Below are positions 53,502 to 64,000 of a stretch of DNA of 64,000 bases, piece after piece. The notes beneath the pieces were generated by a model, which saw nothing but the letters and a program-made list of their open reading frames with translations, was not told the DNA's origin and made no database searches. The first letter of the stretch is position 1, and every line of letters begins with the position of its first letter. The translations under genes and the position numbers were made by a program. Source of the DNA: Zygaena filipendulae (taxonomy: Eukaryota > Arthropoda > Insecta > Lepidoptera > Zygaenidae); assembly GCA_907165275.2 (NCBI GenBank), contig OU015649.1, forward strand, positions 588,001 to 652,000, in the 5' to 3' direction.

Positions 53502-55885
53502 TGTAGCTTTCACCCTCCTTCATCAATTTATGAACAACATCGAAGATGTTGAACATTTTAATTTTGGCCAATTTCGTCTAATAGTAAGACCCAGTTTTAC
53601 GTTGTGTTTTAAATGACTCCAGTTCTTTTAGGTTGAGATTCGATTCCGTCACCATCCTATCCGCATTATTATAATGGGTCGAGGTTGGACTTAGGTATTA
53701 ATTGAATAAAACAACCATCAATTAATTTGACATTTTATTTTAATATTTGTGCATAATATTTCTGTAAGAAATATTTATATTTAGTACACCCAACTGCGTT
53801 TGAGTTGGGTGACATTCGATCTTTATATGGACTCGCTCTACACGAACGGTTCTATTTTTAAGTGCGAGACTACACTGTACATCTATTTAACGTCTGTGCG
53901 TTAATAGTGTTGTTAGCCCGGAAGCAGAGAGACTCCAAAGACGGTATCCATATTACAGTGGTACACATAATCACTAACTTACGTCTATCGACGTTAGTAG
54001 TGTTCGGATTCTGAGATAGGAATATGATGCTCATAGAACACCTCCCATACGATGTTTATTATAATCAACTTGATATTCCAATAGGAATATTTACAATGGC
54101 TCTCACTACATAACAAGTTTATTATATAGCGAGAGGTGGAATAGCCCCGTCCTGCGCTACCCACGGTGATGGTCATCCGCCTGCTCATAAGCAGTTACCA
54201 CCCCCCCCCACCTGTGTTGCACAAGGTAGAGAGTTCTCCAAATATGCATAACCGACATCCGTTAGAGGATGAATCAGCTATATGAGACTGTACGTCCCGT
54301 ATCAGCAGCAATCGTTGGAGGTCATAATTCGGCGGTGCCGAGACCCCTGGGTACGTGTCAGCCCGAAGACCGAGGCCGTAATGCGGATAGTACCGCGACC
54401 TCAACACCATCCCAATAATTCAAATATAAGTGTATGAGACCAGTCTCGCCGGACATCATAACTTCAGTCGGTCAATTTGTGTTATAGTAGCTACACGTAG
54501 CTAAGGCCGAAGCCCAATTGATTGGATCACAGCTCGTCCTCGTACAACACCCACTCAGCACTCGTTTATTTTGATAAACAAGTCGTGTTGAAAAACACAA
54601 CTGTTTACCGAGATCAAGCGTTAACGACTAGGTCGTCCACAGCCGATCCCATAGTCTCTGCACAACGTAACAAAGTCACAAAGCGCATTGACTATAATTA
54701 TTATGTTTGTAAAAAAAAGAAAGTAATGTTATCTTGAAAGAAGAGCGTTCAACACTCCCTTGGTGTAGGAAGCGATCCCGCGTCTCCAGTCAGCCGCATA
54801 GTCGATGATAGTTTTTGAATAACACGGAAGGCGTAGTTATTCAATAGACAAGATACAATACGTGCACAACGAAACCCGTCACGGCGAAGACAACTCAAGG
54901 CGCGGATTTTTACCTCTCCACGTTATCTTACGCTCGCGACGCGCGACGTCTAACCGCTCAGGATTAGAGTTCATCGTCGTTGTAAATTCCAATAAATTGA
55001 AAATACACGTATGCATCGAGCCGATAAGATGTGATGAATTATAATTTAATAACAATAAAATTACAATCCATACACACCGAAAGCCTTCCTCATAATAATA
55101 TTTGTCTTCGCACAAGATATCCTAACGGACGTCGAGCGCGTTGACAAGGCTTTCGTACAGAGCGACAAGTCACTAAGTACGTAAGCTCGTTCGAACTCCC
55201 AACTACATCATCTTTATTGTGAAAGTGGTCGTCGGCATTCTCATCTTAGACCTTCACGTGAGACTCCAATATAATTTAGATTTGTATAATAATACAATAT
55301 CTGTATACGAGCTACCACCAAACTCGTTTGTCAACACTCTATGTTAACTTAATATTTAGATAAGCATAATAATGCAAATCTATATTCGAGCCACCACCAA
55401 ACTCGTTTAACAACATTTAATGTTGTATACGCGACGCGCTCTACGCGCGACGCGTAGCCTCTCGACTCGCTCGTCCGCCCGCCGCGCGATGCCACTTCAC
55501 GTCTCAGCCGCCCGCGTGGATACTGGCGGTGCGTTCACGTCTCGTTTGAGAGGGGTATGCGGGGGGTTGGGGGGTACAAGTCGATATCACCGTTACATCT
55601 GAAACCAAGCACACGGTTAATATACCTTATTATAAACATTTTATTTCATATGAATAATTACTTTATTCATTTTAGTTTATGAATTATACATCAATAATCA
55701 TATAAACTTTAGATTTCGAGTTTATCAACTCGCAATACTTTAAATACATTTCAACTTAAGATTTATAGCGTATTATATCATAATACATTATACATATAGT
55801 GTATTATGTTATAATACATTATACATATATCTTTAAAATGCTTTTTCGAATATAAATAAATTTTTAAGCCTCATAGGGCGTCACA
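53502..55885 (-). repeat. 5' LTR of the retrotransposon
   Basis: 2384 bp, matching 45331-47715 essentially throughout. Carries the element's promoter by position. Confidence 0.95.
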
Positions 55886-56023
55886 CCATCATAACTTGTA
55901 AACTAATAGTCGGATTTGAAAATTTGTAGGTAGCCAACACGTTAGATTCTATACACGTGTGACGTGACAATATTTCACTGAAACTACCAACAAACTTTCG
56001 CGGGGCATGAGAAGGCATGAAAT

Positions 56024-56350
56024 TGGGATGTTGACGACATTTGAAAATCAAAATTTTACTTAGTCCGTCTTTTAGAAAATTAAAAATCATTAGATACGAT
56101 TTTATTTTTCAAATAAATGAAAAAACACAGAGATAAAGCGCATTAAAGTTTAGGGTGGGGGCTCGTGAGTCGTGACGTCACTTACCGCTACAAGCCGCCA
56201 TACACACTGCACTAGTTAGTGACGTCACGCGAAATTTCAAATCAATGTATCTCTGTAATTTTTCGATTACGTAAAAAAAGAAAAAAATACGAGTCCAATA
56301 TTTTTTATTAATCTACAAGACGGACTTAAAAAAAAATAGTCAAATAGCCT
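56024..56350 (-). mobile_element. MITE family B, first of a tandem pair
   Basis: Begins tgggatgttgacgacatttg after AT and ends aatagtcaaatagcct. Contains gtgacgtcactta and agtgacgtcacgcg. Confidence 0.78.
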
Positions 56351-56352
56351 AT

Positions 56353-56656
56353 TGGGATGTTGACGACATTTGAAAATCAAAATTCTAATTAGTCCATCAG
56401 TTAGAAACTAAAAAAATTATGGACACGTATTTTTTTGTTTTTTAAACTAATGCAAATATACATAGATATAGCGCATTAAAGCTTAGGGTGGGGGCTCGTG
56501 ACGTCATTAACCGCTATAAACCGCCATACAAACTACACCGGATAGTGACGTCACGCGAAATTTCAACCTAATGTACTTATTGCCGTTATTATTTGATTAG
56601 GAACGTAAAAAAGAAAAAAATACGCGTCCAATATTTTTTTATCGGTCTACAAACCC
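56353..56656 (-). mobile_element. MITE family B, second of a tandem pair
   Basis: Same orientation as its neighbour, separated from it only by AT (56351-56352). Ends acaaaccc, then AT. One arm keeps gtgacgtcac, the other cgtgacgtcatt. Confidence 0.75.
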
Positions 56657-56744
56657 ATTGGTAGGAGGCAGAGAGACGTCGCTTCTTTACTTAGTTAATA
56701 TTCTGTATTCTTTGGTTTGTAGATACGTAAAGATGCAACCTCTA

Positions 56745-57113
56745 CAACGTGTTAATGAATTAACTGAAAACTAGAAAGAAGTTTCTTCAGAATCGGCTTC
56801 CGAATCGATCGCACCATGTTTTAATTGAGGTTATATTTTTAATTTTTACTAGCCCATGTCTGAATGATTTATAACACAATATTTGGCGCGTACGCCGTCG
56901 TCGCCCGCAGCAAAAAAATCGAATCGGTCGTTGAATTGACACGTAGGCGTGGGCGTAGCGCTTGAAATTTCGTAGATATGTCACCTTCAAACTAATGTTG
57001 AATAAATTTTAAACTAAAATTTTTTCTACATAATTTATATTTTATTCACATTGGTTTATTTTTTTAAATGGGGTGAACCTGATAAGGTTTTTGGTTAATT
57101 CATTAACACTTCA
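56745..57113 (+). mobile_element. MITE family C copy
   Basis: caacgtgttaatgaattaac left end after TA; the right end ttaattcattaacacttca before TA has drifted. GC-rich core cgcgtacgccgtcgtcgccc as in the other copies. Confidence 0.7.
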
Positions 57114-57382
57114 TACATAGGTATTATTTCATTGTACCGCTCACTCTTAACGGGACACGTCGACGGTATGTTGCGTACGTGGTAGTGCGTATTATCGACG
57201 ATCCTACAATAGCGTGATTAGTTCGTGCGTAAAATACGCGTTCAATTTAGCCCGAGCGATCACAACACACTTCCCGCACCGCGCCGCTGTATTAGAGCTT
57301 CCTGTGATACGAGAAACGATAAAGCTATAGATCTGCGACTGATGTTAAATGATTGTTCCATTAAATAATAATATTTATTTGT

Positions 57383-57690
57383 TACTAGCTGTGCCCCTGT
57401 GTGAGTTTCGGTTTTCCCGAGCAGGAACTTTTTTTTTCTAAAATAATAGTAGCCTAAGTTATTTCGTATAACGTTAGCTAACTGCCCGTGAAAGTCTCGT
57501 TAAAATCGATCCAGCCGTTTCAGAGATTATCCGGAACAAGCAGACAGACAGACAGAACGAGAAAAAATTAAAAAAATGCTTTTTTATATAAGTACCGTTT
57601 AAACTTTTATATGCATTTAGCAAAACGCTGTTAATTTGGAATTACAAGCAGACACTTCAATTTCATTTATATATATAGATGTATAGATAA
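57383..57690 (+). repeat. Family A repeat
   Basis: ctagctgtgcccctgtgtga, gtgaaagtctcgttaaaatc, acagacagacagacag and the ttggaattacaagcagacac tail. Confidence 0.6.
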
Positions 57691-57740
57691 AAAAAAACAG
57701 TTCATAATCGTAAAACTAAACTGAATTTGTTTATCTTCTC

Positions 57741-57797
57741 CACATCACTAATTATAAAACAGTCGCGGCGGAGGACTGTTTTATAATTAGTGATGTG
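57741..57797. repeat. Perfect 24-bp-arm hairpin with 9-nt loop
   Basis: cacatcactaattataaaac then agtc is exactly mirrored after gcggcggag. It sits between family A copies of opposite orientation (57383 and 57798-57935). Probably a palindromic junction or tiny MITE. Confidence 0.75.
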
Positions 57798-57935
57798 TTC
57801 TGTCTGTCTGTTCGCGATAAACTCAAAAACTCATGCGGTGTTCCACCAACAGATAGAGTGATTCAAGAGGAAGAAGTTTATACGTATATTTTATCCCGCG
57901 GGAACTCCGAAATTGCCGCGGGGGACTGCTAGTTA
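57798..57935 (-). repeat. Family A fragment
   Basis: ttctgtctgtctgttcgcga ... cgggaactccgaaattgccg then cgggggactgctagtt. Confidence 0.6.
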
Positions 57936-58344
57936 TTTATAAAGTAATTCCCACTTAAAAGAAGAGTAGATTCTATTCTATTTTATTCTATATCGATTAC
58001 AATTTACATGTCGTTATACTCGTAGATAAGCCGTCAATTCTGCCCACACCATTTGATATTCGTAGATCGAAGCGTTTGAATTAAAAAACGCTTTTCGTTT
58101 CGAATCCCACTTAAAATGTATGAAGCCCCGAAAGTATTTTATCGTCTTGTTTTATGCAAACAATGGGGTGTCTGGAGGGTGGGCGCGCAATACCGCGTCA
58201 TGTGGACTTGCAAGTGTGTATCGATGGGTGTAGCTACAAAAAACTGATAGAAGGGACAACAACTCAATTAAGTATGAAAATCTGTTTTTCCAATTGATTT
58301 TCGTACACAAAACTTTATCACGGCCAAAAACATTCATTCAAGAA

Positions 58345-58644
58345 ACGAAAACGTAATTCTATTTAGTCCGTCAGTTGGATAATAAAAAAATAATGTAGGT
58401 ACACGTATTTTTTGCTTTTTCAAATTAATGAAAATATACTTGGATAAAGCGCATTAAAATTTGGGAGTGGAGGCTCGTAACGTCATATGCGGGTAAAAAT
58501 TGCACCTGCTTGTGACGTCACGCGACTTTTCGACTCAACGTATCTCCGTTATTTTTTGCTTATTTAAAAAAAGAAAAAATACGTGTCCAATACTTTTTAC
58601 GAATCTACAGGACGGACTAAAAGAGAAATTAGTCAAATAGTCTA
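58345..58644 (-). mobile_element. MITE family B copy
   Basis: tttagtccgtcagttggata and ctacaggacggactaaaaga arms; one gtgacgtcacgcg, while the other motif has become taacgtcatat. Ends approximate. Confidence 0.68.
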
Positions 58645-58864
58645 TTGTTTTCAAAATTCACAATTTTGGGAATATTGTGGAAAATTTAGGCGGCAAAGAA
58701 GTTTTTGGGAAGTTACAATTGGTCTATCTTCCTTTCCAACCGTGACACGTCTACCCCGCCTAAATGACCAATCTGCATGGTTAATTTATTTTCTCTGTGA
58801 GTAGATATAAATACATGTGCCAGAATTGATTTTGGTTGTGTCCAATTTTTTTTTGTGATGTGAT

Positions 58865-59000
58865 CAGCATTAATCACGCGCGGATCTAGTAGCGGTTAAT
58901 TAATGGCGGATATCGGGCAAAAAGGCGCGGGGGTCGGCTGTCGACAGCACGGCTCGAACGTACCGCGCTAGGGTCGGCGCGCACCTAGCGGACTGCGAAA
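58865..59000. promoter_or_regulatory. GC-rich island with TTAATCAC and TTAATTAATG, possible regulatory element
   Basis: gcattaatcacgcgcggatc, gcggttaattaatggcggat and ggctgtcgacagcacggctc lie within 140 bp. No repeat or open frame explains it. Confidence 0.35.
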
Positions 59001-60195
59001 GCGACTTTACATACAGTGGCCCTGTTCGGTAATTTCCTTTTTTACCGAAGGTGAGAGGTTGTTTGTGTGCAAAAAACGAATGTTCTCTACAATTACACTC
59101 ACGTCAGTTTGGGAGATCCCGCGGGAACTCTGCGAAATCGCTCTTAGCTAACGTCTCCTACCAATAAACTACTTGCCCAATTTTAACAGCTGCTAACTAA
59201 CAGCTGTTTTCAACATTTCGTATTTGGTGAGTCAGTATTTCAGTAACCTTTCGTGTACCTATATAAGCATATATATGTTCTAGATTTAGGACAAGAGTTA
59301 GGAACTAAAAAAGTTTGTAGGGAAAATTGTACTCCGTGTGTGCGGTGTTACCTTTATTCGATAGCAATACCACGGTAAAAATAAGTAAGCAGTATTATAA
59401 CTCGGCCGTGTCCTTGAAATAAATGCCTACAGCCGCGCGATACGTAAACATACGATAGGGCTGCCCGCCTCCAGCATTGTAATTACACTTGCCTACTTTG
59501 TGTTTCTATTTAGTTTTGTGATTGTAAATATACTTTTTTTTTAAGTAAAAAAATAAAATATTTTGTGAATTGAATATGAAGTGTTCAATAAAAATGCGTT
59601 TTGTTTTTTGATTGGTAGATTTAAGCACAATATATCCTACTCGTCATATTAAATATGTACTTGAACTTATTTTTAGTGAAAAAATCGCGCGGTTATTGTT
59701 AAAAAAAAACAAAACACCGTCCGTTCGTCACAGCGGCCACGAGGCACAGTCGCGACTGTCTGCATACGGAGCGCACGCAGAGATCGAGGCGCGCAGGTAT
59801 AGCTCGCGCTTCGTCCGTTTGTATGAAGTTGGAATACTGCTTACTTATCTTTACCGTGGCAATACATTCACATTTCAAAATGTAAGAGGCACGTCTACGT
59901 CGACCTTAGCTCGTACTCGATCCGAATATCAAATCCACCCCAAAATGAAGGAATTAGAAGGCGGGCAACGCTTATAATCGAAATATTGAACGCCTCGTTC
60001 CGCCACGATACACAAGAAATACGTGACGCCAATAAATATACCTACGTTGATTCGATTCCGATGCGTGGGGCTGTGTGGCGGCGTAGTGCGCACCCGAGAT
60101 GGATGGAAGGAGCGTCGATGCGGTCTAGTTTAACTACTTTTAACTGTAGAGTCCTCTATTCCGAGTATGAACAAATAACGAAGTCATAAAAACTA
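59000..60195. other. Intergenic stretch; no supported gene
   Basis: An open frame at 59612-59977 (plus) begins at TTG and lacks domain features, so it is not called. A perfect cagtcgcgactg palindrome lies near 59748. Confidence 0.4.
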
Positions 60196-60202
60196 TTAAT
60201 AA

Positions 60203-60570
60203 GTTTCACCCGCGGTAATTTCGGAGTTCCCGCGGGAATTCCGGGATAAAAAGTACCCTATGTCGTTCTCTGTACCCCTGACAACGTGCACGCCAAAATT
60301 CATCCATATCCGTTCAGCCGTTTTTGTGTGATTGAGTAACAAACATCCAAACATCCACACTTTCACATCCTAATATTAAAATGTGAAAGTGTGGATGTTT
60401 GGATATTTGGATGTTTGTTACTCAATCACGCAAAAACGGCTCAACGGATTTGGATGAAATTTGGCATGCACGTTGTCAGGGGTACAGAGAAGGACATAGG
60501 GTACTTTTTATCCCAGAATTCCCGCGGGAACTCCGAAAGTACCGCGGGTGAAATCGCGGGGCACAGCTAG
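60203..60570. repeat. Head-to-head pair of near-canonical family A copies
   Basis: The plus copy 60203-60367 and minus copy 60381-60570 meet tail to tail around tcctaatattaaaa. The arms are about 165 bp with few mismatches and would form a hairpin if transcribed. Confidence 0.8.
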
Positions 60571-60710
60571 TTTTTAATATTAGTAGGATTAACCGGCTGA
60601 ATTTTTATATGCAGCTGAGTAAATATTTGCATCAGCTTAGTAAACGAAACAGTTGCATAGTTTAGTGATGCGTTTTCCCAGTCCTACGCTTGGAAGTTGT
60701 CGATTCCATG

Positions 60711-61072
60711 TAGGGTTGCCACCTTTTTTGGAAAAAAATATAGTATTTTTCCGAAAAAAGATGCAAAATAATAGTACCTACTTTTGGGAGATGCAGGGAA
60801 AAAAATAGTGCATATTTATTTTTAATAATTATGTATCGGGTAGCATTCTTCTACAAATTATTGCTAGTTTGACAGTTGAGGTTTTGTTGCCGCGTTTGCG
60901 TTTCGTTCTGAAATTCCCCGCGCTGCGCTGCGGGTGCGTTCCAGACCAGTCACAGTTAATATAAAAAAGCGCGACAGTTGAATTAGGGATAAAAATATAG
61001 TGTTTTTCGTACCATATTATTTTTCGATAAAATAGTATAGTGCTATATAATATAGTACGGGTGACCACCCTA
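60711..61072. mobile_element. Possible MITE with TAGGGTTGCCACC ends
   Basis: The left tagggttgccacc and right ggtgaccacccta agree as inverted repeats at 11 of 13 positions. The body contains repeated atagt words near both ends. Similar termini occur at 43214-43967. Confidence 0.45.
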
Positions 61073-61371
61073 ATTCCGTGGAACACTTCTAGCTAGCGTT
61101 TCGAGAATTTTCTTAGGGGAAAAGCTTGGGCATCTTGTCGAACTGAACCTGCTCACGAAGTTTCAGCCTGTTAGTAGTCACGGAGAAAACAAGGCGCGGG
61201 CTGCCGGGCTATATAGCACAGGATGGTATTTCAATATTTTTGGCACAGCTAAAAAGTACCTGGTTATCAAGTTTCGGAACGTTATGCGCGAATGCTCATA
61301 ACCATGTGCCTGGCCCGACTACATTGCCTCTCTAGTGCCATAAAAAGTCCTTCTCCGTAGGTATAGTCATT

Positions 61372-61465
61372 AAAAGATAAGATAAGATGAAATAAAATAA
61401 GATAAACTTTATTCAGCAAAAACAAACACATACACCAAGCAACAATAATAATATATTGTAAACAC
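61372..61465 (-). repeat. LINE 3' fragment with (ATCTT)n tail
   Basis: aagataagataagatgaaat then actttattcagcaaaaacaa resembles the fragments at 19797 and 43240. Confidence 0.4.
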
Positions 61466-61479
61466 TTTGGTCAGACGTT

Positions 61480-63855
61480 GAAATTTACTACTATTGTAAT
61501 AAGATTCAACGACGACTGTTCAAATTGATTACATATTTTCTGCTGTCGACTGTACTCCGGTGGACCACGGCGGCTAACGGGCGAACATTTTTCAATGGCG
61601 TGAACCAATTTCCATCGCTTCTACATCGTACGGGAACTATCTTCTCATATCTTATCGCTTTCACACATTTCACACATCACATATTTCTGCCGCTGCCTGT
61701 ATGGCGGCTTATACGAGCCGCGCCGCGCCGCGCCGTCTCGCGTCTCATATTCAAGACCTCACTCAATTTTACGACGCTATTCTTCAATGTGAAAAGTGAT
61801 CAAAGCATTACTCATATCTACTAATTTTGTCACTTGTTTGTCGGGCTTTATTCCCCGTACTACATAGAATGTAGTATACTGGTTACAATCACATACAATA
61901 CTCGGAAGTCAATACGGTTAGGTCAATCGATTGTCGTGTTCTAATATTATGACTATGATTGTCACGTGAAACGGAACGCAACTCGTCCGCCGACACGTTC
62001 CATTGCACGCACGTGGTGCTCGGATTTGTTTGTTTTACGGTCCGATATTGATTTTATAGTTCACTTTAGCTGTCAGCGAGTTCTGTTTGTCGATTGCACG
62101 GTGGGCGTGAGAAATAATTTTGTCATCAAACTCTTAACTGGAAATGAGGAGACTCATAAAGCCAGTAGAGTATTATAATATTATCTGTGCATAAAGTAAA
62201 TCTGTGAATTACGCAAGCTTACATATTTTTTCTGTTGTAACAGAAATCGTACTTATCTATAAAATTAATTAAACAGGTATAGTCGTTGTAGTGGATTCTC
62301 AATAAAACGTAAAATTATACCGGTTTTATTTCTAGCATCGACTCCGGTTTTTTAATTAAAAAAAAAACCTTTTTAACTTGAGCTCGTTCACCCAAAATGT
62401 CTGTTTCTATATATTTACAATGCGCTCTGAAAACCAATAACAAACACTCAAACCCAATATTGAAAGAAATGGATAAAAGAAAAATTGTACGGGCCATGTT
62501 AGGTAGGTATATAATTTCTTGGTTGTTTTTGGATATGACGCTACGGCGCTACGTCGTAGCGGGCTACGGTACGGCGCTACGCGGGGCGCGGGGTGAACGA
62601 CCGGGCGGTATAATAGCGCGGGTCGATACCCTCGCCGCGCCCTGCCGCCCGCCCTGGGCCGCCCGTTCTAAAGCGAGCGTACTATGCCTGATATTACGCC
62701 TTTATATGAAGTATAGTCACACAAAGTGGAGTACGCTTGTCCGACTGGGCTTAGCAATAGGATGTCGAGTGGCTTGCTTGTCACTCGTTAGTCGTTACTC
62801 GTTACACAATACACATATCCCATTATCCTTCGTTATATTACGCGAAAAGCGTTTGGAAAAGCATCCGCTTGAGACTCTATGATCTTCAGACTTTATTACC
62901 TAGTATCAAAGAAGAGAATTTTGTAAAAAAAAGCCATGTTAAAACAAAACCACAACGGATTTAATCCAATTCTTGCCCTCTTCAACGACGACGGGATCAC
63001 ACAGCCTAGAATTGCGGCCTATAAAAAGTTTAATCATACCGATGCTTAAATGTTACGATGCTGTAAAATATCTTGACGCAAATGGAGGCTGTGAGTTTGT
63101 TTCTCGGTCTATTAACATCCCACCGCTGGGCAAAGACAGGTCAAAAGAAGATTGAAGCGGCCAACCATGTGGCACCAGTGCAGCATGTTTGTCTATTCAA
63201 TTCTTTTCAAAACTTTCAGTATTTATTATATCATCATACACACTCTATCTACTAAATTACGTAATAGAAGTTAAATTGGAAAGAATACATAATTTTTTAT
63301 AAATTAAGTCTCTGATACTCGTACTTCACTTCGCTAAGAGACAAATTGTGAAACTGATTTGGTCTTTAAAATCTTTATTTGAAACTGCATTGAATCCGAC
63401 CTACTTCAGTAAAGTCATTGACGATGTTTTTATTTTGCTTTTCAATCTGTACGCATAAACGGCTCAAAGGATTTCGATGCAAAACACAAATATGTTCTGG
63501 ATTATCACATCGGATAATCTGGTGCGGCTTGCGAAATTGCGCGATTAAAATTGCGAAGTACTTAGCGTGTTATGATGGTCGTATTATTATTAAAAAATAA
63601 CTAATAATACTTTGTCGCATCTAATATGAACAAAAGTAGGTAACCCCATCCTCGAAACAAGGAAAACCTGTATTTTGGGAGGTCTTCCGCAAATTAAAGA
63701 AGTAATGCACTATGCTAAAAAGTATTATAGTAGTATTATTATGTTAAAAAAAAGTATTATAATGTTAAATGATAATAATAATAATGTGGAGGTGTGGTGT
63801 GGTGTGGTGTGGAGGTGGATGCAACTGCACACCAGCTCCGTATCATTTATTAAAT
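61480..63855. other. Intergenic; GC-rich patch with iterated GGCGCTACG
   Basis: Near 62538-62590 GGCGCTACG or close variants recur at least three times within a CpG-rich patch that extends to about 62670. The open frames across it (for example 62397-62882) show no domains. A ggtgtggtgtggtgtgg run lies near 63795. Otherwise nothing recognised. Confidence 0.35.
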
Positions 63856-64000
63856 AACTAGCTGTGCCCCGCGGTGTCGCCCGCGTGAAACGTTTTCTTA
63901 GAGCGGCTTTTTTTTTTCCCGACATCTGATTTAAATGAAGCAAAGCCTGGGTATGTGTGGCTCCGGGCTGAGCTTGATCTGCCAGTGAGGGCCGCATGGC
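63856..64000 (+). repeat. Family A2 repeat, cut by the window end
   Basis: ctagctgtgccccgcggtgt, cccgacatctgatttaaatg and gggctgagcttgatctgcca match the variant at 6325. Confidence 0.65.

Larger units (their letters stand above)
45331..55885 (-). mobile_element. Complete Ty3/gypsy-type LTR retrotransposon, 10,555 bp
   Basis: Two LTRs of 2385 and 2384 bp begin TGTA and end TCACA. CCAT flanks both sides (45327-45330 and 55886-55889), a 4-bp target duplication. The coding strand is minus, so the 5' LTR is on the right. In order: 5' LTR, primer site, repeat-rich leader, gag, -1 frameshift signal, pol (G-patch-like, PR, RT, RNase H, IN), about 640 bp of non-coding DNA, polypurine tract, 3' LTR. 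No envelope frame. By eye the LTRs differ only at position 5 (A/G) and by one C in a C run, so insertion was very recent and the element may be mobile. It lies about 3 kb upstream of the membrane maltase gene. Confidence 0.95.

Noticed and set aside
59612..59977. 121-codon plus-strand frame
   Set aside because: Starts at TTG, has no recognisable motif, and its composition matches translated intergenic DNA.
62397..62882. 161-codon plus-strand frame
   Set aside because: Crosses a GC-rich repeat patch, shows no domain or splice support, and has a different character in its two halves.

Overview
This is a eukaryotic nuclear window, most likely from a moth or butterfly. It is AT-rich and intron-containing, and its intergenic DNA is dominated by short repeats. 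The commonest repeat carries a 'gccccgcggtttcacccgcg ... ccgggataaaaagtaccc' signature that I associate with Lepidoptera; this taxon call is recognition, not a database result.

Three multi-exon genes can be built from the sequence. (1) A two-exon minus-strand gene (18484-15089) encodes an unrecognised protein of about 304 aa ending in coiled coil. (2) A minus-strand gene (30206-26531, 7 exons, 543 aa) encodes a secreted member of the GH13 maltase fold that has lost most of its catalytic residues. (3) A minus-strand gene (42289-34108, 8 exons, 609 aa) encodes a type II membrane-anchored GH13 alpha-glucosidase with all catalytic residues present. Genes 2 and 3 are tandem paralogues: their first six introns have the same phases (1,1,0,2,0,0) and both second exons are exactly 180 nt. 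One looks like a working gut or brush-border type maltase/sucrase, the other like a pseudoenzyme. A plus-strand first coding exon with a signal peptide (25792-25873) begins just beyond the 3' end of gene 2; its other exons are not seen.

Layout: 1-8 kb holds nested MITEs and common repeats; 8.2-8.8 kb is a 265-bp-arm inverted repeat; 9-15 kb has GC-rich islands, a hAT-like MITE and foldbacks; 15-18.7 kb is the coiled-coil gene; 19-25.6 kb is repeats and intergenic DNA; 25.6-42.3 kb holds the secreted-protein exon and the two GH13 genes; 43-45.3 kb holds DNA-transposon relics; 45.3-55.9 kb is a complete, very young Ty3/gypsy-type LTR retrotransposon; 56-64 kb is MITEs and intergenic DNA.

The most striking item is the LTR element (45331-55885, minus strand). 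It has 2.38-kb LTRs that differ at only two places noticed by eye, a CCAT target duplication, a tRNA-His-like primer site and a polypurine tract. Its gag and pol are joined by a textbook -1 frameshift signal: TTTAAAC, a 7-nt spacer, then an H-type pseudoknot. Pol begins with a G-patch-like module before the protease. Intron 1 of the membrane maltase gene contains a three-level nest: a palindromic element, hit by a TGACGTCAC-bearing MITE, hit in turn by a LINE with an open reverse-transcriptase frame.
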